Shown: positions 8,720 to 15,779, counted from the stretch's first letter. The stretch is DNA of 64,000 nucleotides from Rhodanobacter sp. FW104-R8 (GCF_001617365.1 NZ_LVJR01000027.1:1-64000); one strand, 5' to 3'. Notes: generated by a model from the sequence alone, not told the origin. Program-made: numbers and translations.

Positions 8720-9532
8720 TCAGTTCGTGGGTGATGCCGGCACGCTGCCGGCCAGGCCGCCGCCACGGCGGACATGCACGCTGCCGTCGGCCGCGACCGG
8801 TCCCAGCGCGGCCAGCCAGCGGCGCAGGGTCGGGTCAGTCTGTCGGGCGCGCAGCGTCGCGTCCAGTCGCCAGCCGAGCGGGCTCAGTTGCAGCTCGCCG
8901 GCGGCCTGCAGCGGACCGTGGCCGTCGTCCTGCAGTTGGACACGGATCACTCCGCTGGTTGCCTGCGCTTGTCCCTGCAGCGCGCCCAGCGCGAGGTTGC
9001 CGTCGCGGGTACGCACGACCGCCTCCGGCCATCGCGCCCACGCCTGCAACTGCACGGGCCAGCCGCCCTGCAGCAGCGCGTGCGCGATGGCCAGTTGCAG
9101 TTCGCCACGCGGCTGGCCCAGCGGCGACCTCGTGTAGGCATCCAGCGCGGCCAGTTGCACGCGCGCGTCGAGGTCGTCGATCGCGAGGCGCGCATCGGCG
9201 AGGCGCCGCACGCCGCCGGAAAACCACAGTTGCGCGCCCTCGAAGCGCAATTGCCCTTGCGGTTGCCCGAGCAGGCTGCGCCGCGACAGCCGCCATTGCA
9301 GCTGTCCCAGCCTGCGTCCATCGGCGGCCATCACCGCGCCGGCGCGGCCATCCCACAGGCTGCCCTGCACCTGCTGCAGCTGCAGCCCGTGCAGTCGCGG
9401 CTCGATCCACGGCAGCGCCCAGCGCGCCGGCAGGAACCACAGCAGCAGGGCCGCGGCCGGCGCCAGCACGCCGAGACCGACCAGGCATGTTCGCAGGGGC
9501 TTCAAGGGTCGCTTCCCGGGACTGTCATCCAT
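8720..9532 (-). CDS. gspN: Type II secretion system protein N (GspN)
   Basis: The 270-residue protein has one N-terminal membrane helix (residues about 15-37, CLVGLGVLAPAAALLLWFLP) followed by a periplasmic domain. LQQVQGSLWDGRAG near residue 60 is the characteristic V-x-G-x-x-W-x-G segment of the GspN family. GspN is an accessory inner-membrane component of type II secretion in xanthomonads and pseudomonads. The rest of the gsp operon is not in this window, so it sits apart from its partners. The start was placed at MDDSPGKR; an upstream in-frame codon is possible. Confidence 0.75.
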   Translation of the reverse strand: MDDSPGKRPLKPLRTCLVGLGVLAPAAALLLWFLPARWALPWIEPRLHGLQLQQVQGSLWDGRAGAVMAADGRRLGQLQWRLSRRSLLGQPQGQLRFEGAQLWFSGGVRRLADARLAIDDLDARVQLAALDAYTRSPLGQPRGELQLAIAHALLQGGWPVQLQAWARWPEAVVRTRDGNLALGALQGQAQATSGVIRVQLQDDGHGPLQAAGELQLSPLGWRLDATLRARQTDPTLRRWLAALGPVAADGSVHVRRGGGLAGSVPASPTN

Positions 9533-9575
9533 GCGCGGGCTTGAGCGCCCGTCACGCAAAGCCGATCATAGCCGG

Positions 9576-10967
9576 ATGAACAACCCCGCAAGCGGCAATG
9601 CCGCCCTCGCCGCGCGCGACCTGCGACACATCTGGCATCCCTGCACGCAGATGCACGACCACGAGAGCGTGCCGATGCTGCCGATCGTGCGCGGCGACGG
9701 CGCCTGGCTGGTCGATGCCGACGGCCATCGCTACCTGGACGGCATCAGTTCGTGGTGGACCAACCTGTTCGGCCACGCCAACCCGCGCATCGCCGCCGCC
9801 CTCGCCGACCAGGCGCAGCGGCTGGAGCACGTGATCTTCGCCGGCTTCACCCACGAACCGGCGATCGAGCTGGCCGAGGAGCTGGTGCGGATCACGCCGC
9901 CCGGGCTCGACCGGGTGTTCTACGCCGACAACGGTTCGGCGGCGATCGAGGTGGCGCTGAAGATGAGCTTCCACTACTGGCTCAACCAGGGCCATGGCGA
10001 GAAGACCCGCTTCATCGCGCTGACCGGCAGCTACCACGGCGAGACGCTGGGCGCGCTGTCGGTGAGCGACGTGGCGCTGTACCGCAAGACCTATGCGCCG
10101 CTGCTGCTGACGCCGTTCCTGGCGCCGTCGCCGGACGCGTACGAAGGCGAGCCGGGCGAGTCCGCCGAACAGACGGCCGTGCGCCGCCTCGGCGAATTGC
10201 GCACACTGCTGGAACGCCACGCCCACAAGACCTGCGCGGTGATCGTCGAGCCGCTGGTGCAATGCGCCGGCGGCATGCGCATGTACCACCCCAGTTACCT
10301 CAGTGGCCTGCGTGCGCTGTGCGACGAGTTCGCGGTGCACTTCATCGCCGACGAGATCGCGGTGGGCTTCGGCCGCACCGGCACCCTATTCGCCTGCGAA
10401 CAGGCCTGTCCTGAGCCCGGTCGAAGGGCCGGCGTGACGCCGGACTTCATGTGCCTGTCGAAAGGCCTCACCGGCGGTTTCCTGCCGCTGTCGGCGGTGC
10501 TGACCCGCGACGCGGTCTACCAGGCGTTCTACGCCGAATACGGCGCCGGCAAGGCGTTCCTGCACTCGCACAGCTACACCGGCAACCCGCTGGCCTGCCG
10601 GGTGGCGCTGGAGACCCTGGCGATCTTCCGCGACGAGCCGGTGCTCGCGCGCAACCGCGAACTGGCCACGCACCTGGCCCGGCGGCTGGAGCCGCTGCGC
10701 GACCACCCGCATGTCGCCGACGTGCGCCAGACCGGCATGATCGCCGCCGTCGAACTGGTCGCCGACAAGCCCAGCCGCCGGCCGTATCCCGCGGCGGAAC
10801 GGCGCGGCCTGCGCGTCTACCTGCACGGCCTGCAACACGGCGCGCTGCTGCGCCCGCTCGGCGACGTGGTGTACTTCATGCCGCCGTTCGTGATCACCGA
10901 GCCGGAGATCGACCGGCTGGTGGAGATCGCCACGGTCGGCATCGCCAAAGCCGTGGCCGGTTCGTAA
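9576..10967 (+). CDS. bioA: Adenosylmethionine-8-amino-7-oxononanoate aminotransferase BioA
   Basis: This 463-residue class III PLP aminotransferase makes 7,8-diaminononanoate in biotin synthesis. WHPCTQMHDHE near residue 20, GISSWWTNLFGHANP near residue 55 and the PLP-lysine segment CLSKGLTGGFLPLSA near residue 295 are BioA signatures. It is longer than the E. coli enzyme (about 430). Part of the extra length is a short in-frame insertion (around residues 277-287, ACPEPGRRAG) encoded by a dispersed palindromic repeat, placed in a loop just before the PLP lysine segment. The start at MNNPAS was chosen over the upstream codon because the latter lies inside gspN. It is divergent from gspN by 43 bases. 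Confidence 0.95.
   Translation: MNNPASGNAALAARDLRHIWHPCTQMHDHESVPMLPIVRGDGAWLVDADGHRYLDGISSWWTNLFGHANPRIAAALADQAQRLEHVIFAGFTHEPAIELAEELVRITPPGLDRVFYADNGSAAIEVALKMSFHYWLNQGHGEKTRFIALTGSYHGETLGALSVSDVALYRKTYAPLLLTPFLAPSPDAYEGEPGESAEQTAVRRLGELRTLLERHAHKTCAVIVEPLVQCAGGMRMYHPSYLSGLRALCDEFAVHFIADEIAVGFGRTGTLFACEQACPEPGRRAGVTPDFMCLSKGLTGGFLPLSAVLTRDAVYQAFYAEYGAGKAFLHSHSYTGNPLACRVALETLAIFRDEPVLARNRELATHLARRLEPLRDHPHVADVRQTGMIAAVELVADKPSRRPYPAAERRGLRVYLHGLQHGALLRPLGDVVYFMPPFVITEPEIDRLVEIATVGIAKAVAGS
10403..10433. repeat. Small palindromic repeat inserted in bioA
   Basis: The core CCTGAGCCCGGTCGAAGG lies in an imperfect palindrome with GGCC-type ends. The same CCTGAGC..GGTCGAAGGGCC core occurs in valS at 58414-58448. 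In bioA it adds about ten residues without breaking the frame. Related CTGAGC-GTCGAAGG elements are common in several proteobacterial genomes. Confidence 0.75.
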
Positions 10968-10979
10968 GCGGCCTCCCGG

Positions 10980-11303
10980 TCAATGGCCGACGCTGATGCC
11001 CGGGTCGAGCATCTGCAGGGCACGCGCCGTGTTGTTGACGCCGGTACGCCGCAGCTCGTCGCCGCTGTAGCTGCGTCCCGCCACCGGCAGGCATTGACCT
11101 TCCTTGACCGGAATCAGGCTGCCGGTGCTGCGCAGGCAATTGCGGTCGCCGGGCCGGAGGGGCGACCTGTCCGCCGCGGCCGCGGATCGGCCGGCGTGGC
11201 TGGCCGGCGCCGTGCCGGCCGGCGACACGTCCTGGGCGAACGCCGTCGCGCCGGCGGCGATGCCGGCGAACAGGATGAACGAAACGAGAGTCGGTCTGGA
11301 CAT
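10980..11303 (-). CDS. Small exported protein of unknown function
   Basis: The start at MSRPTLVSFILFAGIAAGATAFAQ gives a signal peptide with an AFA-Q cleavage site, and GGAGG lies six bases upstream. The longer open frame upstream of this codon runs into the transposon and was rejected. The mature protein is about 83 residues and has two cysteines (RNCLRS and GQCLPV), which could form one disulfide. The segment ELRRTGVNNTARALQMLDP ends the protein. I recognise no named family. The transposon inserted about 100 bases upstream of its start and may have separated it from its promoter. Confidence 0.6.
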   Translation of the reverse strand: MSRPTLVSFILFAGIAAGATAFAQDVSPAGTAPASHAGRSAAAADRSPLRPGDRNCLRSTGSLIPVKEGQCLPVAGRSYSGDELRRTGVNNTARALQMLDPGISVGH

Positions 11304-11404
11304 GGCGGGAACCTCCGGTGGCACGGGGAAGAGGCACCTCCATGCTGCGCCGATCCCGCGCTCCGGGCAACCGCATCCGCGGCGGGAATCCCGTTCCGCG
11401 CCAC

Positions 11405-11423
11405 GGTAGTGTCTCAGTTTGAA
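11405..11423 (+). repeat. Left terminal inverted repeat of the transposon
   Basis: GGTAGTGTCTCAGTTTGAA, exact inverse of 14427-14445. Similarity continues a few bases inward with a one-base gap (ATCT versus TCTT). The GG start is typical of IS1-family ends. Confidence 0.9.
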
Positions 11424-11433
11424 ATCTGCGTTT

Positions 11434-11943
11434 TTAGCGCCTGACTTTGGACTTTTTCGAAGCTGAAGTCGCCGGCTTGACCTGCTGCCCTTGCTCTTGT
11501 TTAGCACTGAAATGCCGCGCCAAGATGAAGGCCCCCCCAAAGACCGTAATGGCTGTTCCGCCAATAGATCCGGCTGCGATGTACGCGCCGACGTATGCGA
11601 GGAAACATGTCGCGCCCATTGCAAGCGCGAACGCCGCGATGGCACATAGTTGGCCTCGTTTGATCGCATCCACTTCCGAGCGCATGCAATGATGCCTCGT
11701 GATCTGCTCACTCTTGGCCATCCCCACTATTTCAAGAGCCAGTCCGGGGCTAGCTTGCTCATACTCAGCTAGTTGCTGGGGGGACGGGAGCGGCCCAGAA
11801 TGAACAGCGACCTGCAAAAAATATTGCTTCGCAGCCTGAAACGCCTTGGGATCAAGACGCTGTAATTCAGGCGGAACAGGTGGAAGTTTTGTGGGGGCGT
11901 TTTTCGGATCGTTGTCCGGCGTCGCTATTTCGCTGTTCATCAT
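11434..11943 (-). CDS. DUF2335 family membrane protein
   Basis: The 169-residue protein matches DUF2335 (predicted membrane protein): a proline-rich N-terminus, the hallmark GPLPSPQQLAEYEQASPG near residue 50, an amphipathic segment GMAKSEQITRHH, then two C-terminal membrane helices (about residues 100-145) and a basic tail ending KKSKVRR. DUF2335 proteins are often found on phages and mobile elements; their role is not established. It lies just inside the left end of the transposon, transcribed outward. Its N-terminus overlaps the end of a small upstream ORF by 77 bases, which suggests coupling if that ORF is real. Confidence 0.75.
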   Translation of the reverse strand: MMNSEIATPDNDPKNAPTKLPPVPPELQRLDPKAFQAAKQYFLQVAVHSGPLPSPQQLAEYEQASPGLALEIVGMAKSEQITRHHCMRSEVDAIKRGQLCAIAAFALAMGATCFLAYVGAYIAAGSIGGTAITVFGGAFILARHFSAKQEQGQQVKPATSASKKSKVRR

Positions 11944-12100
11944 AAGAGCTTAGCGCATGGCGCAAGTCATTGCCGACTGCCTGCCAATCACGCTCAGGAC
12001 CGTTTGCCCAACGCTGCTTAGAGCAAAAATTCGGGTCTGGGTACAGGTCAAGAATGCTCGTGAACCCGTACCAGAAGTACGTTTTTCCTAGCTTCTTCAC
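11867..12100 (-). CDS. Possible small protein upstream of the DUF2335 gene
   Basis: This ORF encodes 77 residues from a GTG start preceded by GGGAAGGAAC, a good ribosome site. It begins KKLGKTYFWYGFTSILDLYP and contains DWQAVGNDLRHAL, which reads like a real folded protein rather than random translation. The last 25 codons overlap the DUF2335 gene in another frame. No family is recognised. It would be the first gene of a two-gene minus-strand unit, 72 bases downstream of the transposase stop. Confidence 0.45.
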   Translation of the reverse strand: MKKLGKTYFWYGFTSILDLYPDPNFCSKQRWANGPERDWQAVGNDLRHALSSYDEQRNSDAGQRSEKRPHKTSTCSA

Positions 12101-12172
12101 TGTTCCTTCCCTCTGTCCTTAAATCACCAGTTGATGATAGCCCCATAGTAGACACGGAATGCGTATCTAAGT

Positions 12173-13042
12173 TCAAGTGGAAGATAGATTTTTTTTGTAC
12201 GGGCCGCGCTTCTTGGCAATCGGCACAGGCACTAGCGCCGCAATCTCTTCCAGCGACCATACATGGTCAGAGACGCCAGCCTCCATCGCAGGCGTGACGC
12301 GCAGCGTCTTGTGGATACGGCCAAAGTTGTAGTACATGAAGTGTAGCGCGACGGCGTGCGCGTGGTTCTCGATCTTCTTGCTGAAACCGTTGGTTAGGCG
12401 GGTGAAGCGGCGCATGGACATGCGCATGGTCAGGTTCTGGCGCTCGACGTAGCTGGTTGAAACCTTCGCCAGATCTGGGACGCCCTCGACCTTCACGATC
12501 TTGGTGCCGATCTGGCTGGCGGGACTGTATTTGCGTTCCGGTGATGCGGGGCCTTCGCCAAAGAGCTTGATGAGCATGGCGTAGTCGATATCCGCACCGA
12601 AGGCGCGTTCCACGGCATCGACGTAGACCTTGTGGCCGTCCGTCGTGAGCTGCACGCGGTTCGCCAAGCGGCCAGCCAGATCGGCAATGAAGGTATTAGC
12701 GGCCTCGCCATCGCGGCTCCCGACCATCCACGAAGCGACCAACTTGGTATCGGCGCAGATCGCCGTCCACGTCCATACGTCACCATAGCCGTTCGCGCCC
12801 TGCGCCACATTCTTTTGCTTAGCGCCGACGAACGACCATATTTCGTCGCACTGAACGCGCTTGCAGGGCAGATTGCACAGCGCGCTGTCCTGAAACTCGG
12901 CGCAGGCGGTGCCCACGTCCACAAGCAACTTGGTCACGGTATTGATAGAGCAGTCAGCCAGGCGGGAGGCTGCGCGAAGGCTCATCCCTTCAACGAGGAA
13001 GCCGAGGATTTTGGCGCGATCTTGGATGGACATGCAGTTCAT
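12173..13042 (-). CDS. IS1-family DDE transposase
   Basis: The protein has about 289 residues from MNCMSIQDR. An N-terminal helix-turn-helix (ILGFLVEGMSLRAASRLADCS and on to SINTVTKLL) is followed by the catalytic core. The likely DDE residues are D in VQCDEIWSF (near residue 75), D in LTTDGHKVYVD (near 145) and E in TSYVERQNLTMRM (near 205). The Y-x-E-R-Q-N-L-T-x-R motif and the later FSKKIENHAHAVALHFMYYNF match the IS1 family. Two upstream in-frame starts (to 13078) and MSIQ (13033) are alternatives. Unlike classical IS1, it is one uninterrupted frame with no frameshift. It is complete and shows no missing motif. Confidence 0.85.
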   Translation of the reverse strand: MNCMSIQDRAKILGFLVEGMSLRAASRLADCSINTVTKLLVDVGTACAEFQDSALCNLPCKRVQCDEIWSFVGAKQKNVAQGANGYGDVWTWTAICADTKLVASWMVGSRDGEAANTFIADLAGRLANRVQLTTDGHKVYVDAVERAFGADIDYAMLIKLFGEGPASPERKYSPASQIGTKIVKVEGVPDLAKVSTSYVERQNLTMRMSMRRFTRLTNGFSKKIENHAHAVALHFMYYNFGRIHKTLRVTPAMEAGVSDHVWSLEEIAALVPVPIAKKRGPYKKNLSST

Positions 13043-13060
13043 AATGAACATTATGCATGA
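13040..13060. repeat. Short palindrome at the transposase start
   Basis: ATAATG-AA-CATTAT occupies 13041-13054, with an outer CATGCA/TGCATG pair at 13031-13036 and 13054-13059. It covers the start codon region of the transposase and could be an operator or a hairpin limiting translation. Confidence 0.4.
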
Positions 13061-13072
13061 CCGGTCAAGTAA

Positions 13073-13161
13073 ATGCAAGCATAGTTACGTTTCTCATGCT
13101 TGCATTGTTGGCATGGATGCCAGTAGGATGCAAGCACTGACCTAGCGGAGCATGCTTGCAT
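13073..13161. promoter_or_regulatory. Four ATGCAAGCAT boxes in two inverted pairs
   Basis: The boxes are ATGCAAGCAT (13073-13082), ATGCTTGCAT (13096-13105), ATGCAAGCAC (13128-13137) and ATGCTTGCAT (13152-13161). They alternate in orientation and form two inverted pairs with almost equal spacing (23 and 24 bases start to start). They lie between the divergent transposase and P63C genes, and the last box includes the A and T of the P63C start codon, with the AGCGGAG ribosome site just before it. The arrangement suggests binding of a dimeric protein that could control both genes. A role as iterons is less likely, since no replication initiator is recognised. Confidence 0.6.
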
Positions 13162-14134
13162 GACAAAGAAGGACGAATCCAAGGTTGCTGGCGGCCAAGC
13201 GCGCGCGCTGGCTTTGTCCCCCGAGCAAAGGAAGGAAATTGCAATGACAGCAGCAGCGGCACGCTGGAAAGAGCGCCCCTTGCAAGCTACGCACAAGGGC
13301 AATTTCGAGAAGGACTTTGGCATCAACGTGGACTGCTATGTCCTGAATGATGCCGGTAAGACAGCTGTAATCAGCCAGCGAGGCATGGGGGATGCACTCG
13401 GCTTGACGAGCAGCGGTCAGGCATTCATCCGGTTCACGGCGGGAAAATCAATCGCGCCTTTCCTTGGTGCTGAAGTTCAGGAAAAAATCCAAAATCCCCT
13501 TAAATTTCAATGGTCGCCTCGTGGTGCTGAAAAGCAGTTTCCAGGCGATATCCACGGCTACGACGTGACGTTGCTGATCGACATTTGCAAGGCAATCATC
13601 GCGGCAGAGACAAACGGAAGCCTTCGTCCTAGCCAAGCCGGCATCGCTCAGCAGGCTCACATTATTCTCGGAGCCTCCGCCAAAGCTGGCATCAAGGGTC
13701 TTGTATACGCACTCTCTGGCTACGATGCCACTCGTGAAGAAGTCATTGCTGCCTTCAAGCTATATGTGAGGGACGAGGCGCGCGAATATGAAAAAGAGTT
13801 CCCAGCGCAGTTGTACGAAGAGTGGTATCGCCTCTATAAGCTACCGAAGCCTGAGCGCAACAAGCCGTGGAAATTCATGCACCTTACGATTGACCATGTG
13901 TACAAACCACTGGCGAATAGCAGCGGCAAGGTGTTGGATTTGACACGGCAAAAGCGCGATGCCAGTGGTGATCGGCACAAGCGTCTGCATCTTTTCCTGT
14001 CGGAAGTAGGCGTCAAAGCATTGCGCACGCAGCTTGGTCAGCTACTTGGCATTGCGCGCGTATCGAAGAACAGCGAGGAGTACGAAACATTCGTGAACAG
14101 ACTCTTCGGCGTCCAACAAGACTTGTTCAAGTAG
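13160..14134 (+). CDS. P63C-domain protein (phage Mx8 p63-type)
   Basis: This 324-residue protein carries a C-terminal P63C-like region (about residues 195-290, with RLYKLPKPERNKPWKFMHL and the following LTIDHVYKPLA), named after a Myxococcus phage Mx8 protein. The N-terminus has a basic GG-x-AR-x-LS-x-EQR-x-x-IA-x-x-AA-x-x-RW segment (residues about 11-36) that is also present in the small basic protein encoded convergently next to it. The middle contains FIRFTAGKSIAPFLG, suggesting a folded domain. P63C proteins are found in phages and mobile elements, and their function is not established. Its start is embedded in the fourth ATGCAAGCAT-type box, so self- or cross-regulation is plausible. 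It is a passenger gene of the transposon. Confidence 0.75.
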   Translation: MTKKDESKVAGGQARALALSPEQRKEIAMTAAAARWKERPLQATHKGNFEKDFGINVDCYVLNDAGKTAVISQRGMGDALGLTSSGQAFIRFTAGKSIAPFLGAEVQEKIQNPLKFQWSPRGAEKQFPGDIHGYDVTLLIDICKAIIAAETNGSLRPSQAGIAQQAHIILGASAKAGIKGLVYALSGYDATREEVIAAFKLYVRDEAREYEKEFPAQLYEEWYRLYKLPKPERNKPWKFMHLTIDHVYKPLANSSGKVLDLTRQKRDASGDRHKRLHLFLSEVGVKALRTQLGQLLGIARVSKNSEEYETFVNRLFGVQQDLFK

Positions 14135-14369
14135 GTTTCGTCCACCGCTTCTTTGCAGCCTTCTTCGCAATAGCTGACCGTTCCTCAGCGGTCAGCTTTT
14201 TTGCGCGCGCCTTCCCACCCTTGAGCCCACCCTTCCGGCCAAGCGCGACCGCTGCCGGGTTCTTCCCGTCGTCCGTCTTGGCATCATCCACTTCCCCCGT
14301 CGCTATCGCAGCGATGAGGTGAGCTAGCTGGTTCGGGTCGCGTGGACGCTTGGGCTTTGATGTGTTCAT
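14127..14369 (-). CDS. Small basic (histone-like) protein
   Basis: The protein has 80 residues from MNTSKPKRPRDPNQLAHLI. The second half is lysine/alanine-rich: GRKGGLKGGKARAKKLTAEE followed by RSAIAKKAAKKRW. It resembles small KGG-type or histone H1-like DNA-binding proteins. The GGKARA...RW segment is shared with the N-terminus of the P63C protein. The gene converges with the P63C gene and their stop codons overlap by eight bases. A CATAC-N5-GTATG palindrome (14367-14381) covers its start. An upstream ATG in the same frame (14420) lacks coding character. Confidence 0.65.
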   Translation of the reverse strand: MNTSKPKRPRDPNQLAHLIAAIATGEVDDAKTDDGKNPAAVALGRKGGLKGGKARAKKLTAEERSAIAKKAAKKRWTKPT

Positions 14370-14426
14370 ACAGGAAGTATGCGTCCGCATGCCTGAGCGC
14401 TCAAGGAATCGGCAGAGCAATCAAGA

Positions 14427-14445
14427 TTCAAACTGAGACACTACC
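14427..14445 (-). repeat. Right terminal inverted repeat of the transposon
   Basis: TTCAAACTGAGACACTACC, exact inverse of 11405-11423, followed directly by the second CGCGCCAC target copy. Confidence 0.9.
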
Positions 14446-14512
14446 CGCGCCACCGGCGCCGTGCCGCGGCCGGCAGGCTCGGCTATGCTGGAATTTTGCC
14501 GCCCGTCGTTCC

Positions 14513-15247
14513 ATGCGAAACATCCGCATCCATGTCGACCTGCCGCTTGCCGCCGGCGCCGAACGCATCTTGCCGGCGCAGGCCGGCGAGCACGTCGCGC
14601 GCGTGCTGCGCATGGCCGCCGGCGACCCGCTGACGCTGTTCAACGGCGATGGCAACGACTACCCCGCCACGATCCTCGCCGTCGGCAAGCGCGAAGTCGT
14701 CGTGCGGGTGGATGGCTGCCACGCACTGGCCAACGAGTCGCCGCTGCCGCTGACCCTGGCCCAGGGCGTCGCCCGCGGCGAGAAGATGGACCTGATCGTG
14801 CAGAAGGCCACCGAGCTTGGCGTGACCCGCATCGTGCCGCTGCTGACCGAGCGCGCCGAGGTGAAACTCGACGCGGCCCGCGCGGAGAAGCGGCTGGCGC
14901 ACTGGCGCGCGGTGGCGGCCAGCGCCTGCGAGCAGAGCGGTCGTGCGCGTCTCCCCGAAATCGTCCAGGCGCTGCCGTTGCCGGCCTGGCTGAACGGCCT
15001 GGCTGCGGACGGCGCGCTGCGCCTGGCGCTGCTGCCGGAAGCCGGCCGCTCGTCCCGGGAACTGCGCTTCGGCGCGGCCGGCGGCCTGCTGGTGGTCGGC
15101 CCGGAAGGCGGGCTGGGCGAACGCGATGCCGGCGCACTGGCGGCCGCCGGTTTCGAAGGCCTGCGGCTGGGCCCGCGCATCCTGCGCACGGAGACGGCCG
15201 GGCTGGCCGCGCTGGCGGCGCTGCAGGCCCTGCACGGCGACGGCTAG
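14513..15247 (+). CDS. rsmE: 16S rRNA (uracil-1498-N3)-methyltransferase RsmE
   Basis: The 244-residue SPOUT methyltransferase modifies U1498 of 16S rRNA in the decoding region. It has an N-terminal PUA-like domain (residues 1-70, with HVARVLRMAAGDPLTLFNGD), LVVGPEGGLGERDAGAL near residue 190 and LGPRILRTETAGLAAL near residue 225; the last two form the knotted SAM-binding site. The chosen ATG (MRNIRIH) gives the normal family length, whereas the longer open frame starts inside the transposon. The transposon right end lies 68 bases upstream, so the native promoter may be disturbed. Confidence 0.95.
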   Translation: MRNIRIHVDLPLAAGAERILPAQAGEHVARVLRMAAGDPLTLFNGDGNDYPATILAVGKREVVVRVDGCHALANESPLPLTLAQGVARGEKMDLIVQKATELGVTRIVPLLTERAEVKLDAARAEKRLAHWRAVAASACEQSGRARLPEIVQALPLPAWLNGLAADGALRLALLPEAGRSSRELRFGAAGGLLVVGPEGGLGERDAGALAAAGFEGLRLGPRILRTETAGLAALAALQALHGDG

Positions 15248-15269
15248 CCTGCCGTCATCGCCTGCCGGC

Positions 15270-15779
15270 TCAGCCTTCCGTGGCGGACGATGCCGCAGCT
15301 TGCGCCGGCTCGCCATCGTCGAACAGATCGAGCAGGGTGGCTTCGATCCATTCCAGGTCCGGGATCACCGCCACGTCGTCGCGCACCAGCACGTGGGCAC
15401 GCACGCCCGGCGGCAACTGCCTGCCGTCGTGGGTGGGGATGATCAGCTCGGCATTGAGCGTGGTCAGGCGCGGGAAGCCCTGGGTCTGCACCGCGATGAA
15501 CGGCATCGCCGGGTTGCCGCCGAGCGCCTTCAGCACGGCCACGCGCACGACCAGCTCGGCGTCGCCCTCTTCGGTGCCGGCCAGTTCGGTGAACGACACC
15601 AGCGGCACGCGCCAGCCGCGCCAGGCGATCCGGCCGAGCAGCCAGGAGGGGCCGCCGGGTACCGGCTCGGGCCGGCTCTGGGTGATCACCTCGGCGATGG
15701 TCGCATTCGGCAACAGCAGGCGCAGGTTGCCGACCGGCACCAGGACGCAGCGGATTTCACGCGGCAGCGGATCACTCAT
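15270..15779 (-). CDS. chpC: CheW-like protein ChpC of the Pil-Chp system
   Basis: The 169-residue protein has one CheW fold (residues about 8-150). The recognisable pieces are EIRCVLVPVGNLRLLLPNAT and WLLGRIAWRGWRVPLVSF. CheW-type adaptors link receptors to the kinase. In Pseudomonas, ChpC is an accessory adaptor of the chemosensory pili system encoded after chpB, as here. Its ATG overlaps the chpB stop (ATGA), so it is translationally coupled and is the last gene of the operon. Confidence 0.85.
   Translation of the reverse strand: MSDPLPREIRCVLVPVGNLRLLLPNATIAEVITQSRPEPVPGGPSWLLGRIAWRGWRVPLVSFTELAGTEEGDAELVVRVAVLKALGGNPAMPFIAVQTQGFPRLTTLNAELIIPTHDGRQLPPGVRAHVLVRDDVAVIPDLEWIEATLLDLFDDGEPAQAAASSATEG

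Larger units (their letters stand above)
11405..14445. mobile_element. IS1-type transposon (3,041 bp) with passenger genes
   Basis: The element is bounded by exact 19-bp inverted repeats GGTAGTGTCTCAGTTTGAA at 11405-11423 and 14427-14445, with an 8-bp direct duplication CGCGCCAC outside. It contains an IS1-type DDE transposase on the minus strand plus genes not needed for transposition: a DUF2335 membrane protein, a small GTG-start ORF, a P63C-domain protein and a small basic protein. Canonical IS1 is about 0.77 kb, so this is a much larger transporter-type element. Its base composition is visibly less GC-rich than the flanking core genes. Intact ends, an exact target duplication and an uninterrupted transposase suggest recent insertion and possible activity. 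Confidence 0.88.
11397..14453. repeat. 8-bp target site duplication flanking the transposon
   Basis: CGCGCCAC at 11397-11404 directly before the left inverted repeat is repeated exactly at 14446-14453 directly after the right one. Joining the flanks gives an uninterrupted GC-rich spacer between the small exported protein gene and rsmE. The IS1 family makes 8-9 bp duplications. Confidence 0.85.

Noticed and set aside
12048-12260. A 70-residue minus-strand open frame at the end of the transposase gene
   Set aside because: It overlaps the transposase C-terminus in another frame and has no ribosome site or protein-like features.
13073-13161. Repeat boxes as plasmid-type iterons or a replication origin
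   Set aside because: Copies alternate in orientation and no replication initiator is recognised; an operator role fits better.
14342-14512. Longer RsmE start inside the transposon
   Set aside because: It would add 57 residues absent from the family and begins within the transposon's basic-protein gene region.
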